The notes below the pieces were generated by a model that did not search any database, was not told the origin of the DNA, and saw only the letters and a program-made list of their open reading frames with translations. Position numbers and translations under genes: made by a program. Below are positions 25,756 through 33,273 of a DNA stretch of 64,000 nucleotides, in pieces. Every line of letters starts with the position of its first letter. Positions within the stretch are counted from its first letter, which is position 1. Source of the stretch: an uncultured Clostridia bacterium (GTDB taxonomy: Bacteria > Bacillota > Clostridia > Christensenellales > UBA1242); NCBI GenBank assembly GCA_934747885.1, contig CAKVHE010000002.1, positions 372,001 through 436,000 of the forward strand, given 5' to 3'.

Positions 25756-26862
25756 GTGAAATATAACTCAAAATCTCTCGAATTGTTTTTTGAACCTAGT
25801 TTTTGTGGCAAAATCACCAACGCATCGGGCATTGGCAAAGTTTACAATAGCGTAAGCGAAGAAACCACAAAAATATTTTTGGTAGTAACTGACGGAACAA
25901 TCACCGACATACGTTACTTAACTTCGGGCTCGATTACCCTTTATGCTTCGCTAGATATTTTATCTTCGCTTGTTGTTGGTCAAAAGGTAGAAAGTGCACT
26001 AAAGTTTACCGAAAGTGACATTATGGGCAAGCTAAAGCAAGTTCCAAAATCTAAAATTATGGCGCTTGGCGACGCAATTTTGGCGCTAAAAAAAGCTTTG
26101 CTAAACTACAATAACAATCTTCAAAAAGGCAAACTAACCAAACAACCAAAAGTAATAAACATCAGCATAAAACTCAAAATTGAGCGTGAGCCAGAACAGA
26201 TGAACTTTGAAGAAGCCATGTTGGACCCAACTCACGCAATTACCACTCTTCCAATCTTCCCACACGTTGAAAACCAAAAACCAGTGGTTGTCGATGTGAC
26301 AAAACCGGAAATTGTAGAAGCACCAGCACAAAAAAAGGAAAAACCTGCAAAAGCGAAAAAGTTAATTGAAAAGCAAAAAGAAACCAAAGAACCTGCTGAA
26401 AGCGCAAAACAAGCAGATGAAATTAAGGCGGCGCCAACCAAAATTAAAGTAAAAGTGGTGGAAGCGGCAGAACCCGAACCAGTGTTTGATTCGCCAGAGC
26501 AAGAATTTGCCTTTAAAAAGCAAGAGCTTAAAAAGGGGAAGCGTGCAAAAGCAGCAAAAAAAGCGGTAGTTCCAGTAGTTACCAAACCGGTGGAAGAACC
26601 AGCAAGTACTGAGCAAGTTGTGACAATTTCGGCAGAAGCGCCAAAAACCACAACTCGAACCACCATTACTGAAAAAACCACAACAACCCTTCATGCAGTA
26701 AGCACTACCGTTGATAACCTAAATGAAATTGTAGCCCAAGGCGAAGAAACAAATGAAGCAAATGGTGCCGAACTAGATGACGAAATAGACACTATTACTG
26801 CAAAATTAACCGATGCAATTTCAAAACTCAACTTCAAGTTTGATGACGAAGACAATGACTAA
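25756..26862 (+). CDS. IscU-like protein lacking ligand cysteines, with long Lys/Glu-rich extension
   Basis: The first ~125 residues follow the IscU/NifU-N pattern: LELFFEPSFCGKITNASGIGKV, VTDGTITDIRYLTSGS, LSSLVVGQKVESALKFTESDI and KSKIMALGDAILALKKAL. The three conserved ligand positions (CGD, GCxxAxA and HCS in IscU) read as non-cysteine residues; the only Cys, in PSFCGK, is elsewhere. It is therefore unlikely to hold a cluster in the normal way. The remaining ~240 residues are low-complexity, rich in Lys, Glu, Ala, Pro and Thr, probably disordered, with an acidic end. The start is GTG with GGGGGA before it. It is coupled to the desulfurase gene and followed by a terminator. Function unknown. 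Confidence 0.72.
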   Translation: MKYNSKSLELFFEPSFCGKITNASGIGKVYNSVSEETTKIFLVVTDGTITDIRYLTSGSITLYASLDILSSLVVGQKVESALKFTESDIMGKLKQVPKSKIMALGDAILALKKALLNYNNNLQKGKLTKQPKVINISIKLKIEREPEQMNFEEAMLDPTHAITTLPIFPHVENQKPVVVDVTKPEIVEAPAQKKEKPAKAKKLIEKQKETKEPAESAKQADEIKAAPTKIKVKVVEAAEPEPVFDSPEQEFAFKKQELKKGKRAKAAKKAVVPVVTKPVEEPASTEQVVTISAEAPKTTTRTTITEKTTTTLHAVSTTVDNLNEIVAQGEETNEANGAELDDEIDTITAKLTDAISKLNFKFDDEDND

Positions 26863-26865
26863 TTA

Positions 26866-26903
26866 AATTATCTTGGTGAAACCCGCCAAGATAATTTTTT
26901 TTG
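26866..26903 (+). terminator. Terminator after the IscU-like gene
   Basis: Stem AATTATCTTGG (26866-26876) / CCAAGATAATT (26886-26896), then an eight-base run of T in total. Confidence 0.85.
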
Positions 26904-26919
26904 TAAAAAATGTAATAAA

Positions 26920-26927
26920 TTGTCGAA
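26920..26927 (+). promoter_or_regulatory. Possible Spo0A box
   Basis: TTGTCGAA matches the Spo0A box consensus (core TGTCGAA) 43 bp before the small membrane protein gene. A single 7-8 bp match in AT-rich DNA is weak evidence. Confidence 0.3.
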
Positions 26928-26969
26928 AAGTGCAAATACTACAACTAATAACGAAAAAAGGAGGCAAAA

Positions 26970-27161
26970 ATGAAAGATTGGATTTGCTGTAGTATGTTTT
27001 GCTTGGGAGTAGGTATGATTGCGGGCGCAGTTATTGCTGTTAGCAATAAAAAAGTTGGTGACTTTGTGGCAAAAAGCACAACCAAAGTTTCTTCGGCGGT
27101 AGATGATTTGGCTAGCAAAGTTTCTCACAACTTAAATCAAAACGGCGTGGGAAGCAACTAA
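26970..27161 (+). CDS. Small YtxH-like membrane protein
   Basis: 63 residues: a hydrophobic N-terminal helix (MFCLGVGMIAGAVIAVS) with cysteines at residues 6, 7 and 11, then a polar amphipathic region with KSTTKVSSAVDDLASKV. This resembles YtxH-type envelope or stress proteins, but the match is general. A strong AAAAGGAGG ribosome site before the ATG supports it as a real gene. It lies alone between two terminators, with a possible Spo0A box upstream. Function unknown. Confidence 0.7.
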   Translation: MKDWICCSMFCLGVGMIAGAVIAVSNKKVGDFVAKSTTKVSSAVDDLASKVSHNLNQNGVGSN

Positions 27162-27203
27162 CCAAAAGGAGCAAACACAGGTAATTTCGTTATAAACTAA
27201 ATT

Positions 27204-27230
27204 TAGTCCAATTTTTGTTGGACTATTTTT
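27204..27230 (+). terminator. Terminator after the small membrane protein gene
   Basis: Perfect 8-bp stem TAGTCCAA (27204-27211) / TTGGACTA (27218-27225) followed by T residues. The right arm overlaps the next promoter's -35 box. Confidence 0.75.
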
Positions 27231-27247
27231 AGTTTTTGTGGTAAAAT
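27218..27247 (+). promoter_or_regulatory. Promoter for ruvX
   Basis: TTGGAC (27218-27223) and TAAAAT (27242-27247) with 18-bp spacing. The -35 box is inside the terminator stem of the gene before. Confidence 0.5.
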
Positions 27248-27264
27248 ATTTTTTGGGAGAAAAA

Positions 27265-27678
27265 ATGACAATTGTTGGTTTGGATATAGGCAAGTCACGC
27301 ATAGGCATCGCAAAAAGTGACCCGCTAAACATTTTGGCAAGTCCGGTTGAAGTGTACAAGTGCACCAAAAATTTGGGGCTTGATGCCAAATATATTTCCA
27401 ATAAAATTAACGAATTTGGCGGTGAACTGGTGGTAATTGGTTTGCCTATCAAATTAAATGGCGAGCAAGGTGACAGCGTAAAAATGGCGCAAGACTTTGG
27501 CGCGGCCGTTCAAAAATTTAACAAAACACCAATTGTATTTTTTGACGAAAGGCTTTCCACCGTTGAAGCGGAAGAAATTTTGATTCACAGAGGCTACTCG
27601 CGCGAAAAGCGCAAAATGGTTATAGACGCGGTGGCAGCAACAATTATTTTGCAATCGTACATAGATGCAAAAAAATAA
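27265..27678 (+). CDS. ruvX: Putative pre-16S rRNA nuclease / Holliday junction resolvase-like YqgF (RuvX)
   Basis: RNase H-fold nuclease family implicated in 16S rRNA 5' processing. Motifs: IVGLDIGKSRIGIA (first acidic residue), VVIGLPIKLNGEQG, FFDERLSTVEAEEIL and the C-terminal DAVAATIILQSY. The start at 27265 is chosen because GGGAG lies directly before it. That gives 137 residues, the family size. The DUF1292 gene starts 11 bp after the stop, a pair common in Firmicutes. Confidence 0.94.
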   Translation: MTIVGLDIGKSRIGIAKSDPLNILASPVEVYKCTKNLGLDAKYISNKINEFGGELVVIGLPIKLNGEQGDSVKMAQDFGAAVQKFNKTPIVFFDERLSTVEAEEILIHRGYSREKRKMVIDAVAATIILQSYIDAKK

Positions 27679-27689
27679 AGGAGACAATT

Positions 27690-28019
27690 ATGGCAAAAGA
27701 TTTATTAGGAAAAGGTACGCCGGACGCAATGACTCACATGATTGAAGACGATGACGATATCGTAACATTGGTGTCGGAAGACGGGGAAGAAATTGATTTT
27801 GTGGAAATTGCAGGTATTGCTTATCGTGGCAATTTTTATGCTGTTTTGCAACCGGTTGAACTAATTGAAGGTATGACCGACGAAGAAGCACTTGTATTTA
27901 GAGTTACGCAAGGTCAAAACGGGGAAGACAATTTTGAAATAGAAATTGATGAAACCATTATTGATGCCGTTTACAACGAGTACTTAAAGTTGCTCGCAGA
28001 TTTGGATAAAAAATCATAA
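27690..28019 (+). CDS. DUF1292 family protein (YrzB-like)
   Basis: 109-residue acidic protein with the DUF1292 pattern: DDIVTLVSEDGEEIDFVEIA, then YRGNFYAVLQPVE and EALVFRVTQ. Members are widespread in Firmicutes next to ruvX and have no agreed function. It is preceded by AAAGGAG and probably co-transcribed with ruvX. The soluble composition and lack of a signal peptide suggest a cytoplasmic protein. Confidence 0.9.
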   Translation: MAKDLLGKGTPDAMTHMIEDDDDIVTLVSEDGEEIDFVEIAGIAYRGNFYAVLQPVELIEGMTDEEALVFRVTQGQNGEDNFEIEIDETIIDAVYNEYLKLLADLDKKS

Positions 28020-28034
28020 AAAGTATAAAAATTA

Positions 28035-28164
28035 TTGATTTTTTTAATTTTGTATGATAATATATCAGTATCACGCACCACGACGGATTTTTGTATTGTT
28101 GCCAAGGCGCAAGTCTTGGTTTGGCAAAAAGTTGAAGGCGTGGGAGGAATAAACAAGGAGGAAA
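28035..28164 (+). promoter_or_regulatory. Promoter and leader of rpsB-tsf
   Basis: TTGATT (28035-28040) and TAATAT (28058-28063) are spaced 17 bp apart. The ~100-nt leader contains two overlapping, mutually exclusive hairpins: GCCAA/TTGGC (28101-28105 / 28121-28125) and CCAAG/CTTGG (28102-28106 / 28115-28119). A leader that binds S2 is known in other bacteria. I cannot show it is the same structure. Confidence 0.4.
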
Positions 28165-28170
28165 AAAACA

Positions 28171-28986
28171 ATGTCAGTAGTAACAATGAAACAACTACTC
28201 GAAGCCGGAGTTCATTTCGGTCATCCAACCCGCAAATGGAATCCTAAGATGAAGAAGTATATCTTTACCGCTCGTAATGATATTTACGTTCTAAATCTTG
28301 AACAAACGGTAGAACAAATCGACAAAGCCTATGCTTTTGTAAAGCAATCGGTAGAAGAAGGCAAAACCGTATTATTTGTTGGAACAAAAAAACAAGCTAA
28401 GGACGCTATAATCGAAGAAGCACAACGTTGCGGAATGTATTATGTTGGTTCTAGATGGCTTGGTGGCACACTTACAAACTTCAAAACTATCCGTAGTAGA
28501 GTTGAACGTTTGAACAAATTAAATCAAATGGAAAAAACCGGTGAATTTGATTTGTTGCCTAAAAAAGAAGTTTTAAAACTAAAAGCAGAACGCGACAAAC
28601 TAGAAGAAAACCTTGGCGGTATCAAAGAAATGAGAAATTTGCCAGGCGTTATGTTTGTGGTAGACCCTAACAAAGAATACATCGCAGTTAGAGAAGCACG
28701 CGCTCTTGGAATACCTATTGTTGGCTTAGTTGATACAAACTGTGACCCAGACGACGTAGACTATGTTATCCCTGGTAACGACGACGCCATCCGCGCTGTA
28801 AAACTTATTGCTGGTGCAATGGCTTATGCTGTTATTGAAGCAAAAGAAGGCGAAGAAGGTTTAGCAAAAGTTAAAGAAGCTGATGCAAAAGCTTTGGCAG
28901 AAGCAGAAGGTCATGCTGAAGAAAAAACAGAAGCTACCGCAGAAGCAACCGAAACTGTTTCGGCAGAAGACAACAAAGCAGAATAA
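28171..28986 (+). CDS. rpsB: 30S ribosomal protein S2
   Basis: Small-subunit ribosomal protein needed for mRNA binding. It opens VTMKQLLEAGVHFGHPTRKW, with IYVLNLEQTVEQIDKAY, FVGTKKQAKDAI, RWLGGTLTNFKTI and DTNCDPDDVDYVIPGNDDA. About 230 residues form the S2 core. The last ~40 residues are an Ala/Glu-rich, probably disordered extension. A strong AAGGAGG ribosome site precedes the ATG. tsf follows after 23 bp, the classic pair. Confidence 0.98.
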   Translation: MSVVTMKQLLEAGVHFGHPTRKWNPKMKKYIFTARNDIYVLNLEQTVEQIDKAYAFVKQSVEEGKTVLFVGTKKQAKDAIIEEAQRCGMYYVGSRWLGGTLTNFKTIRSRVERLNKLNQMEKTGEFDLLPKKEVLKLKAERDKLEENLGGIKEMRNLPGVMFVVDPNKEYIAVREARALGIPIVGLVDTNCDPDDVDYVIPGNDDAIRAVKLIAGAMAYAVIEAKEGEEGLAKVKEADAKALAEAEGHAEEKTEATAEATETVSAEDNKAE

Positions 28987-29009
28987 TTTTTTAAATGAGG
29001 TAAAATTTT

Positions 29010-29669
29010 ATGGCATTTGATGCAAAAGACGTAATGGCTCTTAGAGAAAAAACCGGTGTTGGTGTTATGGACTGCAAAAAAGCACTAACCGAAACTGATG
29101 GCAATGTAGAAAAAGCTATCGAATACTTGCGTGAAAAAGGTATGGCTTCGGCTGCTAAAAAAGCTGGTCGTATCGCTGCAGAAGGTATTGTTGATTCTTA
29201 CATTCACATGGGTGGAAAAATCGGCGTTTTGCTAGAAGTTAACTGTGAAACAGACTTCGTTGCAAAAAACCCAATCTTCAAAGAGTTCTGTCATGATATT
29301 GCTATTCATATCGCTGCTGCAAAACCAACTTGCGTTACAATAGAAGAATTGGATCCAGCTGTTGTTGCAAAAGAAAGAGAAATCTTAACCGCTCAAGCAA
29401 TCAACGAAGGCAAACCTGCTGCTGTTGCAGAAAAAATGGTTGAAGGCAGAATTAAAAAATTCTACAAAGAGACCGTTTTGATGGAACAAGAATTTGTAAA
29501 AGACCCATCAAAAACTGTATCGCAATTAGTAAACGAAACCATCCAAAAAACTGGCGAAAAAGTTTCTATCCGTCGTTTTGTTCGTTATGAAATGGGCGAA
29601 GGTCTAGAAAAACGCAACGATGATTTCGCTGCAGAAGTTAATGCACAAGCAAACAAAGACAAAAAATAA
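29010..29669 (+). CDS. tsf: Elongation factor Ts
   Basis: Nucleotide exchange factor for EF-Tu. The N-terminal UBA-like domain reads VMALREKTGVGVMDCKKAL with VEKAIEYLREKG. The core has the LLEVNCETDFVAKN motif and VSQLVNETIQKTGEKV. At 219 residues it is shorter than the ~290-residue E. coli form, because one of the two core subdomains is reduced, as in other short bacterial EF-Ts proteins. It is the last gene of the rpsB transcript and a terminator follows. pyrH, which often comes next, is not here. Confidence 0.97.
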   Translation: MAFDAKDVMALREKTGVGVMDCKKALTETDGNVEKAIEYLREKGMASAAKKAGRIAAEGIVDSYIHMGGKIGVLLEVNCETDFVAKNPIFKEFCHDIAIHIAAAKPTCVTIEELDPAVVAKEREILTAQAINEGKPAAVAEKMVEGRIKKFYKETVLMEQEFVKDPSKTVSQLVNETIQKTGEKVSIRRFVRYEMGEGLEKRNDDFAAEVNAQANKDKK

Positions 29670-29681
29670 TAAACAATTTTT

Positions 29682-29712
29682 AAGCACCTTTTAATAAAGG
29701 TGCTTTTTTTTG
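29682..29712 (+). terminator. Terminator after tsf
   Basis: Perfect 9-bp stem AAGCACCTT (29682-29690) / AAGGTGCTT (29697-29705), then a T run. Confidence 0.85.
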
Positions 29713-29722
29713 CGAATTTTTA

Positions 29723-29751
29723 TTGCTATTTTGGCTAGAATTTGTTATTAT
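29723..29751 (+). promoter_or_regulatory. Promoter for frr
   Basis: TTGCTA (29723-29728) and TATTAT (29746-29751) with 17-bp spacing, 35 bp before the frr start. Confidence 0.6.
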
Positions 29752-29786
29752 AAGTAGTAGAAAAAATAATTGGAGAATACTATTTT

Positions 29787-30359
29787 ATGATAGACGAAAA
29801 TTTTATTAGCGAAAAGTTTTTTGACTTTGAAGCCGATATGGATAAAGCCATAGCATATTTAAGAAATGAATATAATTCTATAAGAGCGGGCAGAGCCAAC
29901 CCCAAAATTTTGGACAAAATTATGGTAAATTACTATGGCGCGCCAACTCCATTAAACCAAATTGCAAATATTAGCGTTCAGGACGCACGCGTTTTGTGCA
30001 TCAATGTTTGGGATCAAAACGCCGTAAAAGAAGCAGTAAAAGCCATTTCTGCATCGGATATTGGCATAAACCCAAATGACGATGGTAGAACCATTAGATT
30101 GGTTTTCCCACCACTAACCGAAGAACGTCGACTAGAACTAGTAAAGCAAATTAAAAAACTAGCCGAAGAAGCAAAAGTCACTTGCCGTAATGCTCGCAGA
30201 GATATTATGGAAATTATGAAAAAACTCAAAAAAGATGGTGATATCAGCGAAGATGAACAAGCGTCTTACGAAAAAGACATCCAAAAAACTCTAGATGAAT
30301 ACACCGTTAAAATTGACAAAGAACAAGAATTAAAAGAAAAAGAATTGATGCAAATCTAG
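29787..30359 (+). CDS. frr: Ribosome recycling factor
   Basis: Splits post-termination ribosomes with EF-G. Motifs: AIAYLRNEYNSIRAGRANPKI, the YYGAPTPLNQIANISVQDAR loop, and NDDGRTIRLVFPPLTEERR. 190 residues, slightly above the usual 185. The ATG at 29787 follows GGAG after a longer than usual gap. uppS starts 9 bp after the stop, as in the common frr-uppS-cdsA order, but pyrH is missing between tsf and this gene. Confidence 0.97.
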   Translation: MIDENFISEKFFDFEADMDKAIAYLRNEYNSIRAGRANPKILDKIMVNYYGAPTPLNQIANISVQDARVLCINVWDQNAVKEAVKAISASDIGINPNDDGRTIRLVFPPLTEERRLELVKQIKKLAEEAKVTCRNARRDIMEIMKKLKKDGDISEDEQASYEKDIQKTLDEYTVKIDKEQELKEKELMQI

Positions 30360-30368
30360 AGGTTTATT

Positions 30369-31097
30369 ATGTGGTTTTTAAAGAAAAAAGACAAGCGCAA
30401 GGTTGATCCGGAACGCGTTCCTGCCCATATTGGATTTATTATGGACGGCAACGGCAGATGGGCAAAAAAACGCGGCTTACCACGCTCGGCGGGGCATAAA
30501 GCTGGCGTTGATGCTTTAAATAGGGTGGCAAAAGCTTGCCGTGAATACGGCGTAAAGAGCATCACTCTTTACACACTATCGATAGACAATTTTAAGCGTG
30601 ATCCAAAGGAAATAAATTATATTTTTGATCTTATTGAGCAAATGCTGGACGAAAAAATGGAGACGTTTTTAAAGGAAGGTATTCAACTTAGAGTTATTGG
30701 CAATCTTGATTTCCCAAAACTAAGGAAAAGTACCAGTGATGCGCTAAAAGCAGCCATTGAAAAAACCAAAGACTGCAATAAATTTCACTTAAATTTAGCA
30801 ATTGCGTATAGCGGCACCGATGAACTCGTTAGAGCATTTAAACGTATGGTTGCTGATGGTTCAGAAATAACCGAAGAACAAATAAAAAATCATCTAGACA
30901 CGGCGGGGTTGCCCGACCTAGACCTAGTAGTTCGTTCTAGTGGTGAAATTAGATTAAGTGGTTTTTTGCTATATCAAGTTTCGTATTCAGAACTTTATTT
31001 TGTGCAAAAACATTGGCCAGATTTTGATGCTGATACTGTAAAAGAATGTATTTTGGAATATCAAAGCCGAAATCGTCGCTTTGGCAATGCAAAATAA
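30369..31097 (+). CDS. uppS: Undecaprenyl diphosphate synthase (cis-prenyltransferase)
   Basis: Makes the C55 lipid carrier for peptidoglycan. Conserved regions: HIGFIMDGNGRWAKKRGLPR with the Mg-binding Asp, GHKAGVDALNRV, YTLSIDNFKR, and the C-terminal SGEIRLSGFLLYQVSYSELY with HWPDFDAD. 242 residues is normal. It sits between frr and cdsA with small gaps, so it is part of one operon that runs to the PolC-like gene. Confidence 0.97.
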   Translation: MWFLKKKDKRKVDPERVPAHIGFIMDGNGRWAKKRGLPRSAGHKAGVDALNRVAKACREYGVKSITLYTLSIDNFKRDPKEINYIFDLIEQMLDEKMETFLKEGIQLRVIGNLDFPKLRKSTSDALKAAIEKTKDCNKFHLNLAIAYSGTDELVRAFKRMVADGSEITEEQIKNHLDTAGLPDLDLVVRSSGEIRLSGFLLYQVSYSELYFVQKHWPDFDADTVKECILEYQSRNRRFGNAK

Positions 31098-31109
31098 GGA
31101 GTTTTACTT

Positions 31110-32015
31110 ATGATCCCAAATTTAAAAACACGATCAATAACGGGAGTTTTAATATTTTTAGTAACGGCTGGTTTTGTCGCACTAAGATATTTGTCGACTT
31201 CATTTTTTGATGCGTTTGTTTTGCTTGTTACTTTTGGTGCTGTACTAGAAGTGACAAATTTGCCAAAAACTTCAAAATACATAAATTCAACCTTTTATTC
31301 AATAATGTCGGTTTGCTTCATTTATGTGTGCCTGTTTGTTAATTTTTTTGCACATTCAAACTATATGGCACTGCTGCTAGAACTTTGCGCAGTACTTTTG
31401 GTGCTTATCGTTTCGGTGGTGTTTGAACTGTTTTATCTTGCAAAATTTGATGCAATTAACGAACAAGTTCCGCCTAGCGAACTTTTTGCAACAACCAAAC
31501 AAACAATGGTGACAATTTTGTATCCAACTTTGTTGCTTTCTAGTTTGTATGGGATAAATCGCTTTTCTGTTTCGCTTGGCACTGTGGGGCTTATTATGGC
31601 GTTTGGTATTTCAATGTTTACCGATGTTTTTGCATATTTGTTTGGCTGTATGATACGTGGCAAAAAGTTGGTTCCACAAGTATCACCAAAAAAATCTATT
31701 AGCGGGGCAGTGTTTGGGCTAGTTGGTGGACTTGCGTTTGCCGGGCTTGCTTTGTGGCTATTGTATTTTAAAAACATCTTAAATGTGCGTTATACCATTG
31801 ATACTTTACGCGCTTGTTTGTTGTTTTTGGGCTCAGGGCTGATTGGTGCACTCTTAACGCAAGTTGGCGACCTTATATCGTCCAGCATAAAGCGTGGACA
31901 CGTAGTTAAGGACTTTGGTAATATTTTCCCAGGTCATGGCGGAGTGATGGACAGGGTGGACGGTTTGATGTTCTGCGCAACTCTAATTTATATTTTGTTT
32001 ATTATTGTATTTTAG
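31110..32015 (+). CDS. cdsA: Phosphatidate cytidylyltransferase (CDP-diglyceride synthase)
   Basis: Integral membrane enzyme making CDP-diacylglycerol from phosphatidate and CTP. Multiple membrane helices; the C-terminal signature is spread over QVSPKKSISGAVFGL, SSIKRGHVVKDFGNIFPGHG and GVMDRVDGLMFCA. 301 residues is slightly longer than average owing to the N-terminal helices. It lies 12 bp after uppS. dxr, which usually follows, is absent and rseP starts after 9 bp. Confidence 0.95.
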   Translation: MIPNLKTRSITGVLIFLVTAGFVALRYLSTSFFDAFVLLVTFGAVLEVTNLPKTSKYINSTFYSIMSVCFIYVCLFVNFFAHSNYMALLLELCAVLLVLIVSVVFELFYLAKFDAINEQVPPSELFATTKQTMVTILYPTLLLSSLYGINRFSVSLGTVGLIMAFGISMFTDVFAYLFGCMIRGKKLVPQVSPKKSISGAVFGLVGGLAFAGLALWLLYFKNILNVRYTIDTLRACLLFLGSGLIGALLTQVGDLISSSIKRGHVVKDFGNIFPGHGGVMDRVDGLMFCATLIYILFIIVF

Positions 32016-32024
32016 GCGGGTTGT

Positions 32025-33263
32025 ATGTTTATAACATTTTTGTACATTTTGCTTGCAATTGCCGTTTTGTTATTACTAATTATGGTGCATGAATTTGGTC
32101 ACTATGTTGCGGGCAAAATTTTAAAATTTAAAATTAAAGAATTTTCGATTGGCTTTGGTAAGGCAATATTTTCCAAAACTAACGAAAGGACGGGTGAAAA
32201 GTTTTCTATCCGTATTTTCCCTCTAGGCGGTTATTGTGCTTTTGAGGGCGAGGACGAAGAAGGCGAAACCGAAGGCGCATTTAATAAACAAAAGCCTTGG
32301 AAACGTTTAATAGTTTTATTTGCAGGTGTGTTTTTTAACTTTGTTTTTGGTGTTATTACTTCGGTAATTTATTTGGCTGTTTGCGTTTTTGGTGTGCCAA
32401 AAATCTCGGCAATAACGGACGGCAACCCAAATGCGTTTTTGGCTGGTGATATCGTTACTGCAGTAAACGGCAAACCTATTGAAATTTATCGTCCGTTTGA
32501 CCAAATGGTAAAAGACTTTGGCGAAAATGAAGAGTTTGTTGTAACGGTAAATCGTGGCGGCGAAATTATTGATCTAAAAGTAAAAAAAGTTAACATAAAA
32601 GCCTGCCGATATGTGCAAACACCAGAAAAACTTTATGGAAAAGTTTATTATTACGATGGTGCAAATTATCACTTGTTTAGTGATGAGCAACTATTAAGCC
32701 ATTTAAAAAATGTCAACGCTTCGCTAGACAGACTTTACAAATACGATGCCGAAACTGGCGAATATACTTTGTACAAAGCTAGTGAAATTGGCGAACTCGG
32801 CGGTGTTTATGAAAAGTCGGCTGGTGTTTCACTTGGTATTTTGTATGGTTTATCGGCAAAATCTTATAGTTTTGGCGAAGCCCTTTTAAAGGCGTTTCCA
32901 TTTGTATTTTATATATGTGGTTTAATTTTGGGCGTTCTTGGTGGCTTATTTACTGGCGCAACATCGGTAAAAGATGTAGGCGGAACCATCACCGCTGTAT
33001 CGGAAATCGTAAAAATCTCAAAAATAGATATTTCATCACTTTTGTATTTAATTCCGTTACTTTCAATAAACTTGGCATTGTTTAACATTTTGCCAATTCC
33101 AGCACTTGACGGTGCGAGAATGGTGTTTGTAATAATTGAGTGGATACGCGGCAAGCCTCTCAACCGAAATGTGGAAGCATATATACATTTCTTTGGTTTG
33201 GTTATTTTGTTTGCTCTCGTTATCTTTTTGGACGTTTACCATTTATTTTTTGTAAGAGTATAG
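32025..33263 (+). CDS. rseP: RseP/RasP-type site-2 zinc metalloprotease
   Basis: Intramembrane protease that cleaves anti-sigma factors and signal-peptide remnants. The zinc motif is in LIMVHEFGHYVAGKILKF, a PDZ domain lies around residues 120-200 (ITDGNPNAFLAGDIVTAVNG), and the C-terminal metal ligand is in NILPIPALDGARM. 412 residues and four membrane segments fit the family. In this genome the PDZ region has a longer than usual insert (about 200-265). It lies between cdsA and the PolC-like gene, without dxr, ispG or proS. Confidence 0.95.
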   Translation: MFITFLYILLAIAVLLLLIMVHEFGHYVAGKILKFKIKEFSIGFGKAIFSKTNERTGEKFSIRIFPLGGYCAFEGEDEEGETEGAFNKQKPWKRLIVLFAGVFFNFVFGVITSVIYLAVCVFGVPKISAITDGNPNAFLAGDIVTAVNGKPIEIYRPFDQMVKDFGENEEFVVTVNRGGEIIDLKVKKVNIKACRYVQTPEKLYGKVYYYDGANYHLFSDEQLLSHLKNVNASLDRLYKYDAETGEYTLYKASEIGELGGVYEKSAGVSLGILYGLSAKSYSFGEALLKAFPFVFYICGLILGVLGGLFTGATSVKDVGGTITAVSEIVKISKIDISSLLYLIPLLSINLALFNILPIPALDGARMVFVIIEWIRGKPLNRNVEAYIHFFGLVILFALVIFLDVYHLFFVRV

Positions 33264-33273
33264 GATAAAAATT

